Notes: a model not told the origin generated them from the letters alone. DNA of 64,000 nucleotides from Schizochytrium sp. CCTCC M209059 (GCA_000818945.1 KN805416.1:62001-126000); one strand, 5' to 3'. Positions 30,421 through 40,569 are shown, numbered from the stretch's first letter. Numbers and translations: made by a program.

Positions 30421-30983
30421 TCGTGCGTGTCGCGACGCCTGGCCGCTGCAGCCTCATCCTGCCACAGTCTGCCAAGTCATGATCGCACGCTGTTCGCCTC
30501 CATGAAGACGGGACGTATGGCAAGCGCCTCGAAGCACCCGCGCCGCCCTCTGGAACTGTGTGGTCTCGGCGGGGAACGACGCGGAGATGACGTTGTTGAC
30601 TGGAGATGTTCTGGATTGAGTGTGAAAGACTAAGCGAGGAAAACGATCGAGAGCGACGCTGCGACTGGCCGTGGCAGGCTGAAGGGATAAACGAAGGGAC
30701 GGTGAAAGGCCTGGGAAGGAACGAAGGCGTCGCCACTGGCGATCATGCGGCCCCGCAAAGGAAACTTTGAAAGTTGCGGGGGGGGGGGAAGAGGACAAGC
30801 TCGTGCAAAATCTTCTTGCGCATGACTAAGAAAGTCGTCGATGGAAGGAGCAAACCGCCACCACAGCCGTCGGTCTGTCGGTCTGTCAGTCGCCCGTCCG
30901 CCCGCTTGATGCGAGCCAGTATACTATACAATGTTCTTCGGAGATGCGTGCGCCCGCAGCCGCGCCGCACAGCCCAAGCACGC
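30421..30983. other. Gene-free stretch
   Basis: 563 bp with a G11 tract at 30778-30788 and CGGTCTGTCGGTCTGTCAG-type repeats near 30870. No gene is seen. Confidence 0.5.
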
Positions 30984-31267
30984 CAGCAAGCAAGCTTTGA
31001 GTTATTTTTGTGTAATCGCGGGCGATGCCGCTCCGTGACCGTGGCGACGGTGAGTGCTACTGCCAGCAACGGCAGCAGCAGCAGCAGCAGCACGGCGCAG
31101 GGAGTGTAAAATTCCAAGCCCAGCAAGCAGGCTTGAAATCATTTTTGTGTGATCGCAGGCGATGCGGCTCCGCCACCGACCGTGGCGACGGTGAGTGCTA
31201 CTGCCAGCAGCAGCAGCAGCAGCAACAGTAGCAGCAGCACGGCGCAGGGAGGGGAAAATTCCAAGCC
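30984..31267. repeat. Two-copy tandem repeat of about 140 bp
   Basis: Unit 1 (30984-31120) and unit 2 (31121-31267) share, in order, CAGCAAGCA, TTTTTGTGT, GATGCxGCTCCG, ACCGTGGCGACGGTGAGTGCTACTGCCAGC (a long identical block), a CAG run and CACGGCGCAGGGA then AATTCCAAGCCC. Unit 2 is about 10 bp longer because its CAG tract and one CCACCG insertion differ. No frame is preserved. Confidence 0.8.
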
Positions 31268-32470
31268 CAACGCGCGACGGAAATAGAGCTTCAAGCTGCC
31301 CTTTCACCTTGCAGGTCTTTCGGCCCGGCGGTCCTCGCAGAGGGAGTCCCGCCAACTCTCGCCACATACGCGCGAGTCTCTGCGCTGCGCCCAGCTGCAG
31401 CTTGCTAGCTAATAGCGCGCGGCGCAGACGCGCGACGGCGACAGCGATAGCGACTTGCGTCTGGCCGGGCAGGGGCGGCTGTCGCCAGTGGCTGTGGGGC
31501 CCGGACGAACTCTGGGAATTTCGCGGTTCTAACGCAGGCGGCAAGGGCAGAGGCCCTCAAGACGTAAACGATATCGCATCGCGCGTAAATCTTGATTGGC
31601 GGCGGCTGAGGCGCCGCGCCACTCGCACGCGTTGGTGGCAGTGGCCGTACGTCGTCGAACGATCGAGCGAGCGAGCGAGCGAGCGGTCGGCGTCCGCGCC
31701 GCACGCCAAGAGACAGACAGGCAGACAGACAGACGGACATCGCGCACATCTCCGTGTCGGGCGGGCTGGCGCCGCCTCCGTTCGTCACGCAGACGGCCGA
31801 CCCTCGGCCGCCAGGTGCGTCGACGCGAGTCGCCTGTTCCCCGCGTCCTTCCCTCGGGCAGCGCGCGTGATGCAGAACACAGCACGCAGACGCGCGCACG
31901 GGCGCGGAGCGGAGCGGCGCGACGGCCGCGGCGGCGAGGGAAGGAGGGAAATTGGAGTGGGGCCTCGGGAGTCAGGTCTACTGCCTGGGGCTGTCCCGCG
32001 CTGACTCAGCTTCTAGGACGCGGAGCTGCGGGAACGGGCGCCCTCTAGAGTAGAGAAACTCGTCGGTTCATGTTGAGCCCTGGCAAACCTGTAGGGCGAA
32101 GCGGCGAGAAAGTAGGGCGGTGAGAGGGGCGGCGCAATGGCCGGGGGCGAGCTGCGGGAGAGCGGTGTGAAGGCATGGCGTCGCTGTGGAGATTGAGGTG
32201 CTTCTGTTTTCTGGTGAGCGCACTACCACAGTTCTGGAGGTGCTCGTCTTCCGGAAGGTGGGAAGGTAGGGGGGGTGGAGGCGCTCGGCCTCACAGGGGA
32301 GGCAGAGGGCAGCGCAAAAGCAGAAGAAAGGAAAGCAGAGGAAAGGAGGCGAGCGAGCGCGGGCAGAGCGCCAAACACGCATCGAGGACGCAGCCGCGAA
32401 AGCCCAGTCCGCGCGAGCCGCCTCGCCTTGCCTCGCCTCGCCCCGGCCAGTCGCCCGCCCGCCCGTCCGC
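31268..32470. other. Gene-free GC-rich stretch
   Basis: Long open frames on both strands are Arg/Ala/Pro-rich shadows. There is a GAGC tetramer run at about 31662-31684 and CAGACAGACAG at 31711-31735. No gene is supported. Confidence 0.5.
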
Positions 32471-32868
32471 GCAGCGCAGCGCAGCGCAGCGCAGCGCAGC
32501 GCAGCGCAGCGCAGCGCAGCGCAGCGCAGCGCAGCGCAGCGCAGCGCAGCGCAGCGCAGCGCAGCGCAGCGCAGCGCAGCGCAGCGCAGCGCAGCGCAGC
32601 GCAGCGCAGCGCAGCGCAGCGCAGCGCAGCGCAGCGCAGCGCAGCGCAGCGCAGCGCAGCGCAGCGCAGCGCAGCGCAGCGCAGCGCAGCGCAGCGCAGC
32701 GCAGCGCAGCGCAGCGCAGCGCAGCGCAGCGCAGCGCAGCGCAGCGCAGCGCAGCGCAGCGCAGCGCAGCGCAGCGCAGCGCAGCGCAGCGCAGCGCAGC
32801 GCAGCGCAGCGCAGCGCAGCGCAGCGCAGCGCAGCGCAGCGCAGCGCAGCGCAGCGCAGCGCAGCGCA
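32471..32868. repeat. Perfect (GCAGC)n pentanucleotide array, 398 bp
   Basis: About 79.6 uninterrupted units with no substitution. Because 5 is not a multiple of 3 and no unit phase creates a stop, all six frames are open; plus-strand frames read as permutations of AAQRS and minus-strand frames of AALRC. The long open frames across it are therefore artefacts. Confidence 0.98.
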
Positions 32869-33565
32869 AGCGCGCGAGGCCGCCGCGGCCGCCGGGTCGC
32901 AGGCGGGGACGCGTCCGCAGGCAGCGGCGCAGGCAGCGGCGGCAGGCATCGATCGGCAGGCAGAGAGAGAGACGCAGGCGCCCATCAGTGAAGGGCCCAA
33001 GCAGGCGGCGGTGTACGCCGAGCGCAGGGCCGCGTCGACGGCGGCGGCGCTGCTGCTGCCGCTGCTGCGCGCGGTCGCGAGCTTGCTCGAGCTCGCTAGC
33101 TCGAGCGCGCTAGCTCGAGCGCGCTAGCTCGAGCGCGCTAGCGAGCTTGCGCGAGGAAGGAGAGCAGAGGAGGAAGGCCCGAGGAGGGAGGCGGAAGGGG
33201 AGCCGCGTGCGCCCGGGGACGGCCCCCCGCTCGCTCGCAGGGGCCCCAACCGGAGAGACGTGGAAGGCTTCCCAAGGATGCTCCAAGGCGGCGCGACGGA
33301 CGACCGTGAGGTGGCCCGGTCCGTTGGGACGGCGGCCGTAGAGCGGGCCTGCGGCCACGGACTTGGCGGCGGTTGCGGCGCAGCGGTAGCTGCAGATGAC
33401 GCGACGGCCTCTGCGAGTCCTGCGGCTGGATTCCACGGTAGGGGGAAAGGAAGAAGAAATCCTGGGAGCCCCAGCGACGCGGAGGAGAAACACGAGCCGC
33501 ACGAGATTCGCAAGCTGCACGGGCTGCAGGAAGAGGGGCTGCAAGAGCAAGCACATGAACATGAA
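32869..33565. repeat. 5' flank of the kinase-like gene with a palindromic GCTAGC/CTCGAG array
   Basis: Around 33080-33145 a 14-bp unit (CTAGCTCGAGCGCG) is repeated about three times. Each unit is nearly self-complementary, and the block as a whole forms an inverted repeat flanked by GCGAGCTTG on both sides. After the last TAG (33125) the kinase frame is open but without ATG until 33566. Confidence 0.7.
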
Positions 33566-35248
33566 ATGATACTGGAGGCGTCCCTGACACAGTCCACGAG
33601 TTCGAGTGACTCCAAGAGAGGCGCCCTCGGACGCGCGCCAAGGGCTCCGGAAATGAGCCCCGCGGCGTCCCGAGCGCCCTCGGTGTCGACTACATCTGCT
33701 TCTTCTGCATCGGCGTCCGCCACGTCAGGAACGGCAACCGATAACACGTATGTGACGTTTGTGGGGCCTCCAGCATGTTTCCGCGTTACCGAGGAAGCGG
33801 AAAGTCCAGCGCGAGTCCGTGACAGTGGCAGTAGCCCGGACCCCAAAGGCGACCGGTTAGAAGGCCCTGACAACAGAAAAGTGTACGCGGCACGCGAGAA
33901 ACTTGCAGTCAGCGCTAATCCCCAACCACCGCGCGGCATCGAGGAACACCAAGAGGCCGAACGGTCGCCACGCCGTGCATGGTCTACTGGCAAAGCCTTA
34001 GCTCAAGTCAGGGTCGGCCCCAGGAGCAGGTCTCAGGCCGGCACAGACTCCGACAGCAGCAACAACAACAACGACGACGCCAATCACTGTAACAACTTCT
34101 ACGAGGAGCCTGAAACAGAAGAGGGACACGATAGAGACCGTGACAGTCGCAACGGTGGCGGTGGCGGTGACGGTGGCTGTAAGAGCGTCAACATCAACGA
34201 CACCCGCTTCGACGATCGAAACGAGCAAGAGGACATGGTCGTGGACGGCCTCGTCGAAGCCTCGTTGGCCGAAGAGGTGGTCGCCGAGATGGCAGCGGCA
34301 GAGACAACCTCACCCACGCCGCACTTTCTCAACGTAAGCGACTCACTACGCCTTGGGCACAGAGAGCCCTGGGGACAGATCGTCGTCAAAGTCATTGACA
34401 CCACCGAAAACACTGCAGAAGCGGTGACAATGGCACGGAACGAGCTTAAATTTTTTCGCTGTCAGGTCGAAAGCGATCAATCACAAACCGAACGCGACGA
34501 CGTGCTCGCCAAGGGGCGATCTCACGTTATTAACATGCTCTTCTGGGAAACAAACGGGCCCGAGATCCAACTCGGACTCGAACTCTGTCCCGGTGGAGAC
34601 CTCTTCTCCGCCATGTACGATGATCTTTTGTGCAAGCACGACGTGCGCCTCTACGCAGCCGAAATTGCTTCCGCGATCCACTTTGTGCACTCTCTTGGCT
34701 TTCGCCATGGTGACGTTAAAGCCGAGAATGTTGCGCTCAGCGCAAGCGGACATTGCAAGCTCATCGATTTCGACCTTGCTCAGCATCTTGAGCCGGGTCA
34801 GCTTTCTGTCAGCAGCTCGGGCTCACTCTTTTACGCCGCTCCAGAGGTACTGTGCCGGACGCCTCACCGCATGGAGAGCGACTGGTGGAGCTTTGGCGTG
34901 CTGGTGTACGAGATGGCCTATGGCTTTATGCCCTTTGACCACGATGATCCGCAGACACTTTGCGACATTATCTGTACCGAGGCCTTTCTTCATGGGACAC
35001 CCTCGGAGACAGCCACGCGAAACGAGGTCCTCGAGCTCGAGTCCTTCATCGATGCCCTGCTCGACAAGGACGCCTCGACCCGTCTCGGAGCAACTTCTGG
35101 CTTGCATGAGCTCGCTGCACACCCTTACCTCCGTGGGTCCGCAGTTGAGGATCAGGGCCATGCTGGCTCCGACGCGCCATGCATGCAGACAAGATGGTCT
35201 TGGCATGCCTTTTTGCACGGCAACTTTGCGTCTCATGGCTTCGCCTGA
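33566..35248 (+). CDS. Divergent AGC-like Ser/Thr protein kinase (HGD/DFD variant)
   Basis: The first in-frame ATG is at 33566 (560 residues). The frame is open back to 33128 and the stretch before the ATG looks helical and protein-like, so a longer form from an upstream exon is possible. Residues 1-260 are polar and low complexity. The kinase-like domain spans about 265-525. Retained: the Lys of VVVKVID, the catalytic Asp in HGDVKAEN with its Asn, an acidic metal-site Asp in DFD, APE and DWWSFGVLVYEM. Unusual: no recognisable GxGxxG loop, Gly instead of Arg in HRD, and Asp instead of Gly in DFG. The C-lobe order with GxLFxAMY and RLGA resembles AGC/S6K-like kinases. Activity is plausible but ATP binding may be altered. 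Upstream lies the GCAGC array. Confidence 0.75.
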   Translation: MILEASLTQSTSSSDSKRGALGRAPRAPEMSPAASRAPSVSTTSASSASASATSGTATDNTYVTFVGPPACFRVTEEAESPARVRDSGSSPDPKGDRLEGPDNRKVYAAREKLAVSANPQPPRGIEEHQEAERSPRRAWSTGKALAQVRVGPRSRSQAGTDSDSSNNNNDDANHCNNFYEEPETEEGHDRDRDSRNGGGGGDGGCKSVNINDTRFDDRNEQEDMVVDGLVEASLAEEVVAEMAAAETTSPTPHFLNVSDSLRLGHREPWGQIVVKVIDTTENTAEAVTMARNELKFFRCQVESDQSQTERDDVLAKGRSHVINMLFWETNGPEIQLGLELCPGGDLFSAMYDDLLCKHDVRLYAAEIASAIHFVHSLGFRHGDVKAENVALSASGHCKLIDFDLAQHLEPGQLSVSSSGSLFYAAPEVLCRTPHRMESDWWSFGVLVYEMAYGFMPFDHDDPQTLCDIICTEAFLHGTPSETATRNEVLELESFIDALLDKDASTRLGATSGLHELAAHPYLRGSAVEDQGHAGSDAPCMQTRWSWHAFLHGNFASHGFA

Positions 35249-35931
35249 GCGCCGCTTCATTTACGTCAGAGCACGAGCGCTACATGATAATGCCTGCGCA
35301 CCTATGCTTCGCACCACAGCTGGAAAGCTTCCCCAACCAAGCAACAATCGTCGCACAGCATGAGTCGTAAGACCTTTACACGCTGCTTTCATGCCCGGCT
35401 TTCCATGCCCGGCTTACCATGCACGGCATCGCCCGTGCGTCACATAACTATGCCTGAGCAACCAATGCCACACATAGAATTCGTCAGAGTGCCGTCGCTA
35501 TACCACACTTCATGTAATTTGGCCCGAGAAAGGACCCCTTGTCGGCCCACACCTTCTGCAATAGAATGAAATGTACTCAGACCGAGTCTCAACGAGATTG
35601 ACCGATCTCGCCCTCCCATGTATCAAGCTTTACCTATGTCATGTATAGTACTATTGGATCCAATATAATTTCTGTTTTATCCATCGCATAGGCTTAGAAC
35701 AACCTTTAAGGCAAGGGTTTTGCAGGTTTCCCCCCCCCCCCCCACATCAATGCTTGTCGCTGTTTTCTCGCGCCAGATTTTTTTTCTTATTATTAGAACT
35801 GAAAATGGGTCGCTCCATCCAAAGCTCTAGTGAAACTTGTCGCGGCATCTATCCATCGGTGGTTCTCTCGCTCTCGTACTTCGTATCCCCAAAGAAAGGT
35901 TTTCTCATCTGCCTTATTCAAAAATGTCTTA
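35249..35931. other. Convergent 3' spacer
   Basis: 683 bp between the kinase-like gene and PP2C, both ending here. It is more AT-rich than the coding DNA and has a C14 tract at 35730-35743. ATGCCCGGCTT/ATGCCCGGCTTACC is repeated near 35390-35415. No gene is seen. Confidence 0.6.
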
Positions 35932-36978
35932 TTAAGATATTGCACACATTCGTGACTTTGACCTTGGAAAAATTCGAACCAAGACACAGGAACAGTTGTC
36001 CTTGGTGCCTCGGCTAATGGCTTCCTCGATGAGCTGCGCAGCGACTTGGTCACACTTTTCAACAGCACTCTTATCCCGTGCCTCAGGATCCTTATCGACG
36101 GCATTGTGACCTTTCCGGACAAACTCAGCCGCTTCCGTGCGCGAAAACACGTCCCAAATGCCATCGCACGCAATCAAAAGGAGCTGATCGTTTGGGTAGA
36201 TCTCTCGTTGTTTGATGTCCGGTATTCCAGATACCAGATCCTCCGTAATAGGCTTCTCGGGCGTGCCCCATGAGGCAACCTTGGGCAACTTGAACGCAAA
36301 GTCCCCGAGGGACCGGGTCACGGCAAGGCTTCCCAAGACGCGCACCGAAGATGAGTCGGCTCGCATCGGCGGCGGCGCCACAAAACCGCCAGCATTTTCA
36401 ATGCGAACCTTTTCAGATTCCAAATGTGGGACATGGTCATGACTCAAAGGAGTGTAGCTTCCATCCTTGCGCACCAGGAGAGTACGGCTGTCGCCAACGT
36501 TGGCACATGTGAGCGTGATCTTGTCGTCGTATCGTCCGCTCATCACGACCACGGACGCCGTGCAGCCACTTTGGTACGCCAGAGTGTCCGCAAATTTGCG
36601 GTCCAGATACTCGCGCAGCCTCTTGTCAGTCTCCGCAAAGACCTCGAGCAGCGCCAGCTCTGCGTCAGTCCCCGTCTTTTCGTGGCTTGCCAAGAGTTGC
36701 GGGATCGCGACGCTGCAATAGTCCGCGCACGCGATGCCGCCGTGGCCGTCAAAGACCCCAAAGCAGCCAAGCACATTGTCCCGGGCATGCTCCACCGAGA
36801 GCTCCACGCTTTTCTGCCGCTCACCGTGCGCCGACGCCGCGGCCAGCTGCTCCTCCACGGTCGCGTCGCTGGTGCTGAGAGCGCAGAACACCGAGGTGGC
36901 GTCCTCCATGGACTTGCGCTTGCCTATTCGCTCGCACACGCCCGTGGCGAGCGCCAGCGCCGGGGCCTGCGAGGCCAT
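35932..36978 (-). CDS. PP2C-type protein serine/threonine phosphatase
   Basis: A metal-dependent phosphatase (PPM family) that removes phosphate from Ser/Thr. 348 residues from ATG 36978. All the usual motifs appear in order: RKSMEDA (21-27), VFDGHGG (D77), CANVGDSRTLLV, AVTRSLGDFAFK, LLIACDGIWDVFS and TKDNCSCVLVRI. The Asp residues that hold the two metals are all present, so it should be active. There is no signal peptide or membrane segment; N-terminal Ala/Leu-rich residues (5-12) are short. A (GCC)n run at 37033-37057 lies in the presumed 5' UTR. The gene is convergent with the unusual kinase and divergent from ORC1; this gives no direct functional link. Confidence 0.95.
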   Translation of the reverse strand: MASQAPALALATGVCERIGKRKSMEDATSVFCALSTSDATVEEQLAAASAHGERQKSVELSVEHARDNVLGCFGVFDGHGGIACADYCSVAIPQLLASHEKTGTDAELALLEVFAETDKRLREYLDRKFADTLAYQSGCTASVVVMSGRYDDKITLTCANVGDSRTLLVRKDGSYTPLSHDHVPHLESEKVRIENAGGFVAPPPMRADSSSVRVLGSLAVTRSLGDFAFKLPKVASWGTPEKPITEDLVSGIPDIKQREIYPNDQLLLIACDGIWDVFSRTEAAEFVRKGHNAVDKDPEARDKSAVEKCDQVAAQLIEEAISRGTKDNCSCVLVRIFPRSKSRMCAIS

Positions 36979-38460
36979 CGTGCGAGCCTTGAGCGCCCCC
37001 GCGATCGAGCGTGCGACAAAGGCCCTCCTCCCCGCCGCCGCCGCCGCCGCCGCCGCCCCGCTTGCCTTGGTTTATGCCGCCTGCGCCGGAATTCAGGAGC
37101 GCAGCGCGCTTGACCTCGCTGGCTAGAGCTATACGTACGTAGATAGTTAGTTAGACTTAGTTAGCGAGCTAGCCGAGCTGCTGGTCCCAATCCACGGGGA
37201 GAAATGGAGTCCGCCAAGATGGATTTTCGAGCAGGTAGAAGAAGAGCGAGCGACACCCCGCGCCCGGCTTGGCTTTCTGCTCGATCCAGTATTTGCTCGT
37301 GCCGTACATGCATGGCTCCCGCGAAACCTGCAGGCGCGGATGCCGGGCAGCTGCAGGCCGTCTGGGGAGCTTGAACGAGTTGCCGCGAAGAAGGTGCGAG
37401 AACCAAGGATCGCGGAGTCGGCCGCTCGCAGTCGGTTGCTGGCGAGACGAGCGCGATGTAGCGGGTGCAGCGGCTGCGGTGGCTACGATGGCTACGCATA
37501 CCTCTCGTTGAGAATTGAAAAAAATAGGAAGCATTGCAGTAGGGCCTAGGCCTAGGTAGGCCTACACGGATACCCTGCGAGAGATCCGTTGCGGACGTGA
37601 AAAGCCTTGATTTGTTGTGGCTTGAGGAGAGGAATCGAAAAGACAAAGTAGGTTCATGGTAGTTTCCTCGAGAGACTTCGCTTGGGATGAAGCAGGCCAC
37701 AATAAAGTTGATTTTAATAGGCAGTTGGCCGGGTGACTTGGGCAGCGCTGGCGCTGAGTGGCCTGCCGGCCCTGAGCGGCCCGCTCAGGAGAAAGGAAAA
37801 ATACCGCCGGTTCAAGCTCCGACTGCCTACATTCCTTTTCATCGTGCACTTTTTTTTAAACCATGTCTGGGGCCAAGGGTCACGAAATTGTTCCCAATTT
37901 TTGTCGTCTACATCGCAGGATATCGGACTCGCGCTAGCGAGAACCGAACGCGGCTTTCTCGAATCTGCGTCTACAAAAAGTCAGCACTGTAGTACGCAGA
38001 GAAATGCTAAACAAGGACAACTGGAGCAGTACAGGGTGACATCGTAACGTACACGCCCATGCAGTAATTGAATCGAGCTAGTATCTTCGCACATTGATGC
38101 TGTAATGTGCAAGTCGAAGCTATGGCCGTCTCCTTCGCCTCATGAGAGTGACGAAAAATCTCTTCTTGTTGTATTGGGATGAAATGATCGTCTACTATAC
38201 CCAGGCAGCCGCCAACTTGTTTCAAAGTCTTGAGTACCCTGGCACCAGGTAAAGCCATCCTTGCGAGCAAGAGCTCGTTCGACAGCAGCCTGGGGTCTTC
38301 CGTCGAAGAAGCTCAATTGCAAAACTTCGATAGACATGCCAGTGGTCGTTAAGTTGGTGTCTTCCGTCGTGTGACATCGACCATACATACTATCAACACC
38401 AAACACCCACCCCAGTTCGCAGAGCAGAGCGGGCTCGTGCGCGTGAGGCTTGACGCGACG
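36979..38460. other. Divergent spacer between PP2C and ORC1
   Basis: 1.48 kb without a supported gene. It has (GCC)n at 37033-37057, TAGTTAGTTAGACTTAGTTAG at about 37145-37164 and TAGGCCTA palindromes at 37547-37554 and 37557-37564. The ORC1 frame is open from 38371 but starts there with GTG. A long minus-strand open frame over 38140-39300 is a shadow of ORC1. Confidence 0.6.
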
Positions 38461-40569
38461 ATGAAGCGCGCGAGGAGCCACGACGCCGAGCCGGCGCAGA
38501 AGAGAAGTCGTGGTGGCAACGACGACGGAGACAAGAGCAGATCCCGTGCGAGCGGCAGCGGCCATGGCCGGGCGAGGAGCAGCAAGAACAAGGGCAAGAG
38601 CAAGGGCAAGGGCAAGGGCAAGGGCAAGGAGCGCCGCTCGAACGTGAGCTGGCGAAGCAAGGTGGTCTGCGTGCACGACGGGGAAAAGTACTACGAGGCG
38701 GTACGTATTGGCGCCGAGGAATTTAAAGTAGGTGACTTTGTCTCTGTCCTTGTCCTCGATGCAGCAGGCAAAGAGACCGAGTCGCCAGCCGTGCTGGAAA
38801 GCATGTGGAGCTCGAACGGACCCGCCAAGGGCCCAATGTGCGAGGTTCGCTGGTTTGTAGACCCGCAGGAAACGCGAGCAGGCGTTGGCGACGAGTCCGA
38901 AGTCTTTGAGAGTGACAAAGTGGACGAATGCAGCATCGACGCCATCAACGGTCACGCGAGAATTGTCAGCGAAGAAGAATTCTGGGAGCGCACGCGCGAT
39001 CAACCCCTCATTGGAGATGAAGATGATGATGCGAGTGCGAGCGACGAAAGCGATGGGAGCGATGTAGAGGAAAAGAATGCCTCGATCAAAACCGGTCGAA
39101 AGCATAGCAAGCGCAGCAAGCTTCTGTTCTGCAAAGACTTTTTTGCGGAAGAGCTTGAGATCATCAGACCCAGCACTCTTTTCACGCAAAAACGGCAGAC
39201 GTACGCGTACAGCAAACGGCTTCGAGGTGTTGATTTGACAGCGTCCAAGCTCGGTGACTCCGAGGCCGACAAATTCTCGCGCGCCTTTCAGCAACTCCAA
39301 CTCTCAGCAACGCCACCCAGCTTGCCATGCCGTGACGCTGAGCGAGACACCATTCATACCTTTCTCCGTGATGCCATCGCTGGAGGCGGCGCGGGTGGCG
39401 CGCTTTATATATCTGGCATGCCCGGCACAGGCAAGACGGCCACGGTGCACGAAGTCGTGCGCTCGCTACAACGGGAGGCGCGCAACGGGGGCCTGGCCGA
39501 CTTTGACTTTGTCGAAATCAACGGGATGCGCTTGACTCATCCGTACCAGGCTTATACAGAGCTGCACAAGGCGCTAACAGGCCAAAACGCCTCGCAAACG
39601 CGAGCAGCGCAACTTCTCGAACTACGTTTCGCTGGCTCAAGCACTCGCGCATCCTCTGCACAAGCTTCTAGCACAACTGACTCCCCGCGCACCTGCGTTC
39701 TTCTCGTTGACGAGCTCGATTACATGGTTACCCGAAAGCAGACCGTGTTGTACAATCTTTTCGATTGGCCCACGCGTCCGAACGTGCACCTTGTTGTTGT
39801 TGGTATCGCCAACACAATGGATCTACCCGAACGACTTTTACCGCGCATCGCAAGTCGCCTTGGCATGAGCCGTGTTGTCTTTCAGAGTTACACCCGCGAC
39901 CAGCTGGAACGTATCATTCGCGCTCGTCTCGAGGGTCTCGACATCTTTGAGCAGGATGCTGTTCAGATGTCGGCGCGCAAAGTGGCTTCGCTGTCCGGAG
40001 ACGTGCGTCGAGCCTTGCAGATTTGTCGTCGCGCCGCAGAAATATGCCAGCGCGACCATATGGCCCAGCGGGGTCTGGCGTCGTCATCAACATCGTCGTT
40101 GGTGCCGCGAGCGTCGTCGTCTTCGTCGGACGCCGCTGCGGGCTCTTCCTCGCAGCAGCAGGATCCGCTGGTCTCAATTGCGCACGTCAACCAAGCAGCC
40201 AAGGAGCTCAGCGATAACCTTTTGCTGCGTGCCCTGCAAAATGCCTCCTCGGCAACCAAGCTTCTTTTTGTGGCGCTTTTCAAGCATCTTAGCATTCATG
40301 GCGCTGACGAGGCAAGTCTTAGTGCGATCGCTCCGCGGTTCCACGATCTCTGGCGCCAACACTGCATTCACACTCAACAAAAGCACGAGCCATTGAGCCG
40401 TCATCAAGTTGTTCATCTTTGTCAACGCGTGGCCGCGTCGCGCCTCCTCAAGGCGCGCCAAGCCCCAGACGAGCGCGATCCGGTCATTCGTCCTGGACTC
40501 GAACTGGACGACATCCCCTATGTCCTCGCACGCGATGCTGTTTGCCAACCGTTTCTCCAGACCGTCTAG
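38461..40569 (+). CDS. ORC1: Origin recognition complex subunit 1
   Basis: ORC1 is the BAH-AAA+ subunit that marks replication origins and loads MCM with CDC6. 702 residues from ATG 38461. A basic Lys/Gly-rich N-terminus (1-65) precedes a BAH-like domain (about 70-190; YYEAVRIGAEEFKVGDFVSV and CEVRWFVDPQET). The AAA+ core has Walker A GMPGTGKT (319-326), Walker B VLLVDELDYM (Asp 417), sensor I in VVGIANTMDLPERLLPRIASR and sensor II near SGDVRRALQICRR. The combination YNLFDWP plus IASRLGM is diagnostic of ORC1/CDC6, and the BAH domain favours ORC1. A winged helix fills the C-terminus after a Ser-rich insert (about 540-570). Nuclear. Convergent with the next gene at a 181-bp spacing. Confidence 0.96.
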   Translation: MKRARSHDAEPAQKRSRGGNDDGDKSRSRASGSGHGRARSSKNKGKSKGKGKGKGKERRSNVSWRSKVVCVHDGEKYYEAVRIGAEEFKVGDFVSVLVLDAAGKETESPAVLESMWSSNGPAKGPMCEVRWFVDPQETRAGVGDESEVFESDKVDECSIDAINGHARIVSEEEFWERTRDQPLIGDEDDDASASDESDGSDVEEKNASIKTGRKHSKRSKLLFCKDFFAEELEIIRPSTLFTQKRQTYAYSKRLRGVDLTASKLGDSEADKFSRAFQQLQLSATPPSLPCRDAERDTIHTFLRDAIAGGGAGGALYISGMPGTGKTATVHEVVRSLQREARNGGLADFDFVEINGMRLTHPYQAYTELHKALTGQNASQTRAAQLLELRFAGSSTRASSAQASSTTDSPRTCVLLVDELDYMVTRKQTVLYNLFDWPTRPNVHLVVVGIANTMDLPERLLPRIASRLGMSRVVFQSYTRDQLERIIRARLEGLDIFEQDAVQMSARKVASLSGDVRRALQICRRAAEICQRDHMAQRGLASSSTSSLVPRASSSSSDAAAGSSSQQQDPLVSIAHVNQAAKELSDNLLLRALQNASSATKLLFVALFKHLSIHGADEASLSAIAPRFHDLWRQHCIHTQQKHEPLSRHQVVHLCQRVAASRLLKARQAPDERDPVIRPGLELDDIPYVLARDAVCQPFLQTV

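Noticed and set aside
32068..33113. Open frames of more than 300 residues on both strands rich in AAQRS or ALRCA repeats
   Set aside because: They exist only because the GCAGC array has no stop in any frame; flanking parts are Arg/Pro-rich noise.
35960..35990. GGTTCGAAT-type B-box word suggesting a tRNA
   Set aside because: It lies in the PP2C 3' coding end and no cloverleaf can be drawn around it. I found no tRNA or rRNA in the window.
38140..39300. 386-residue minus-strand open frame over the ORC1 start
   Set aside because: Opposite to a clearly conserved ORC1 and starts with a poor codon; hydrophobic Leu/Ala run comes from the Lys/Gly repeat of ORC1 read backwards.
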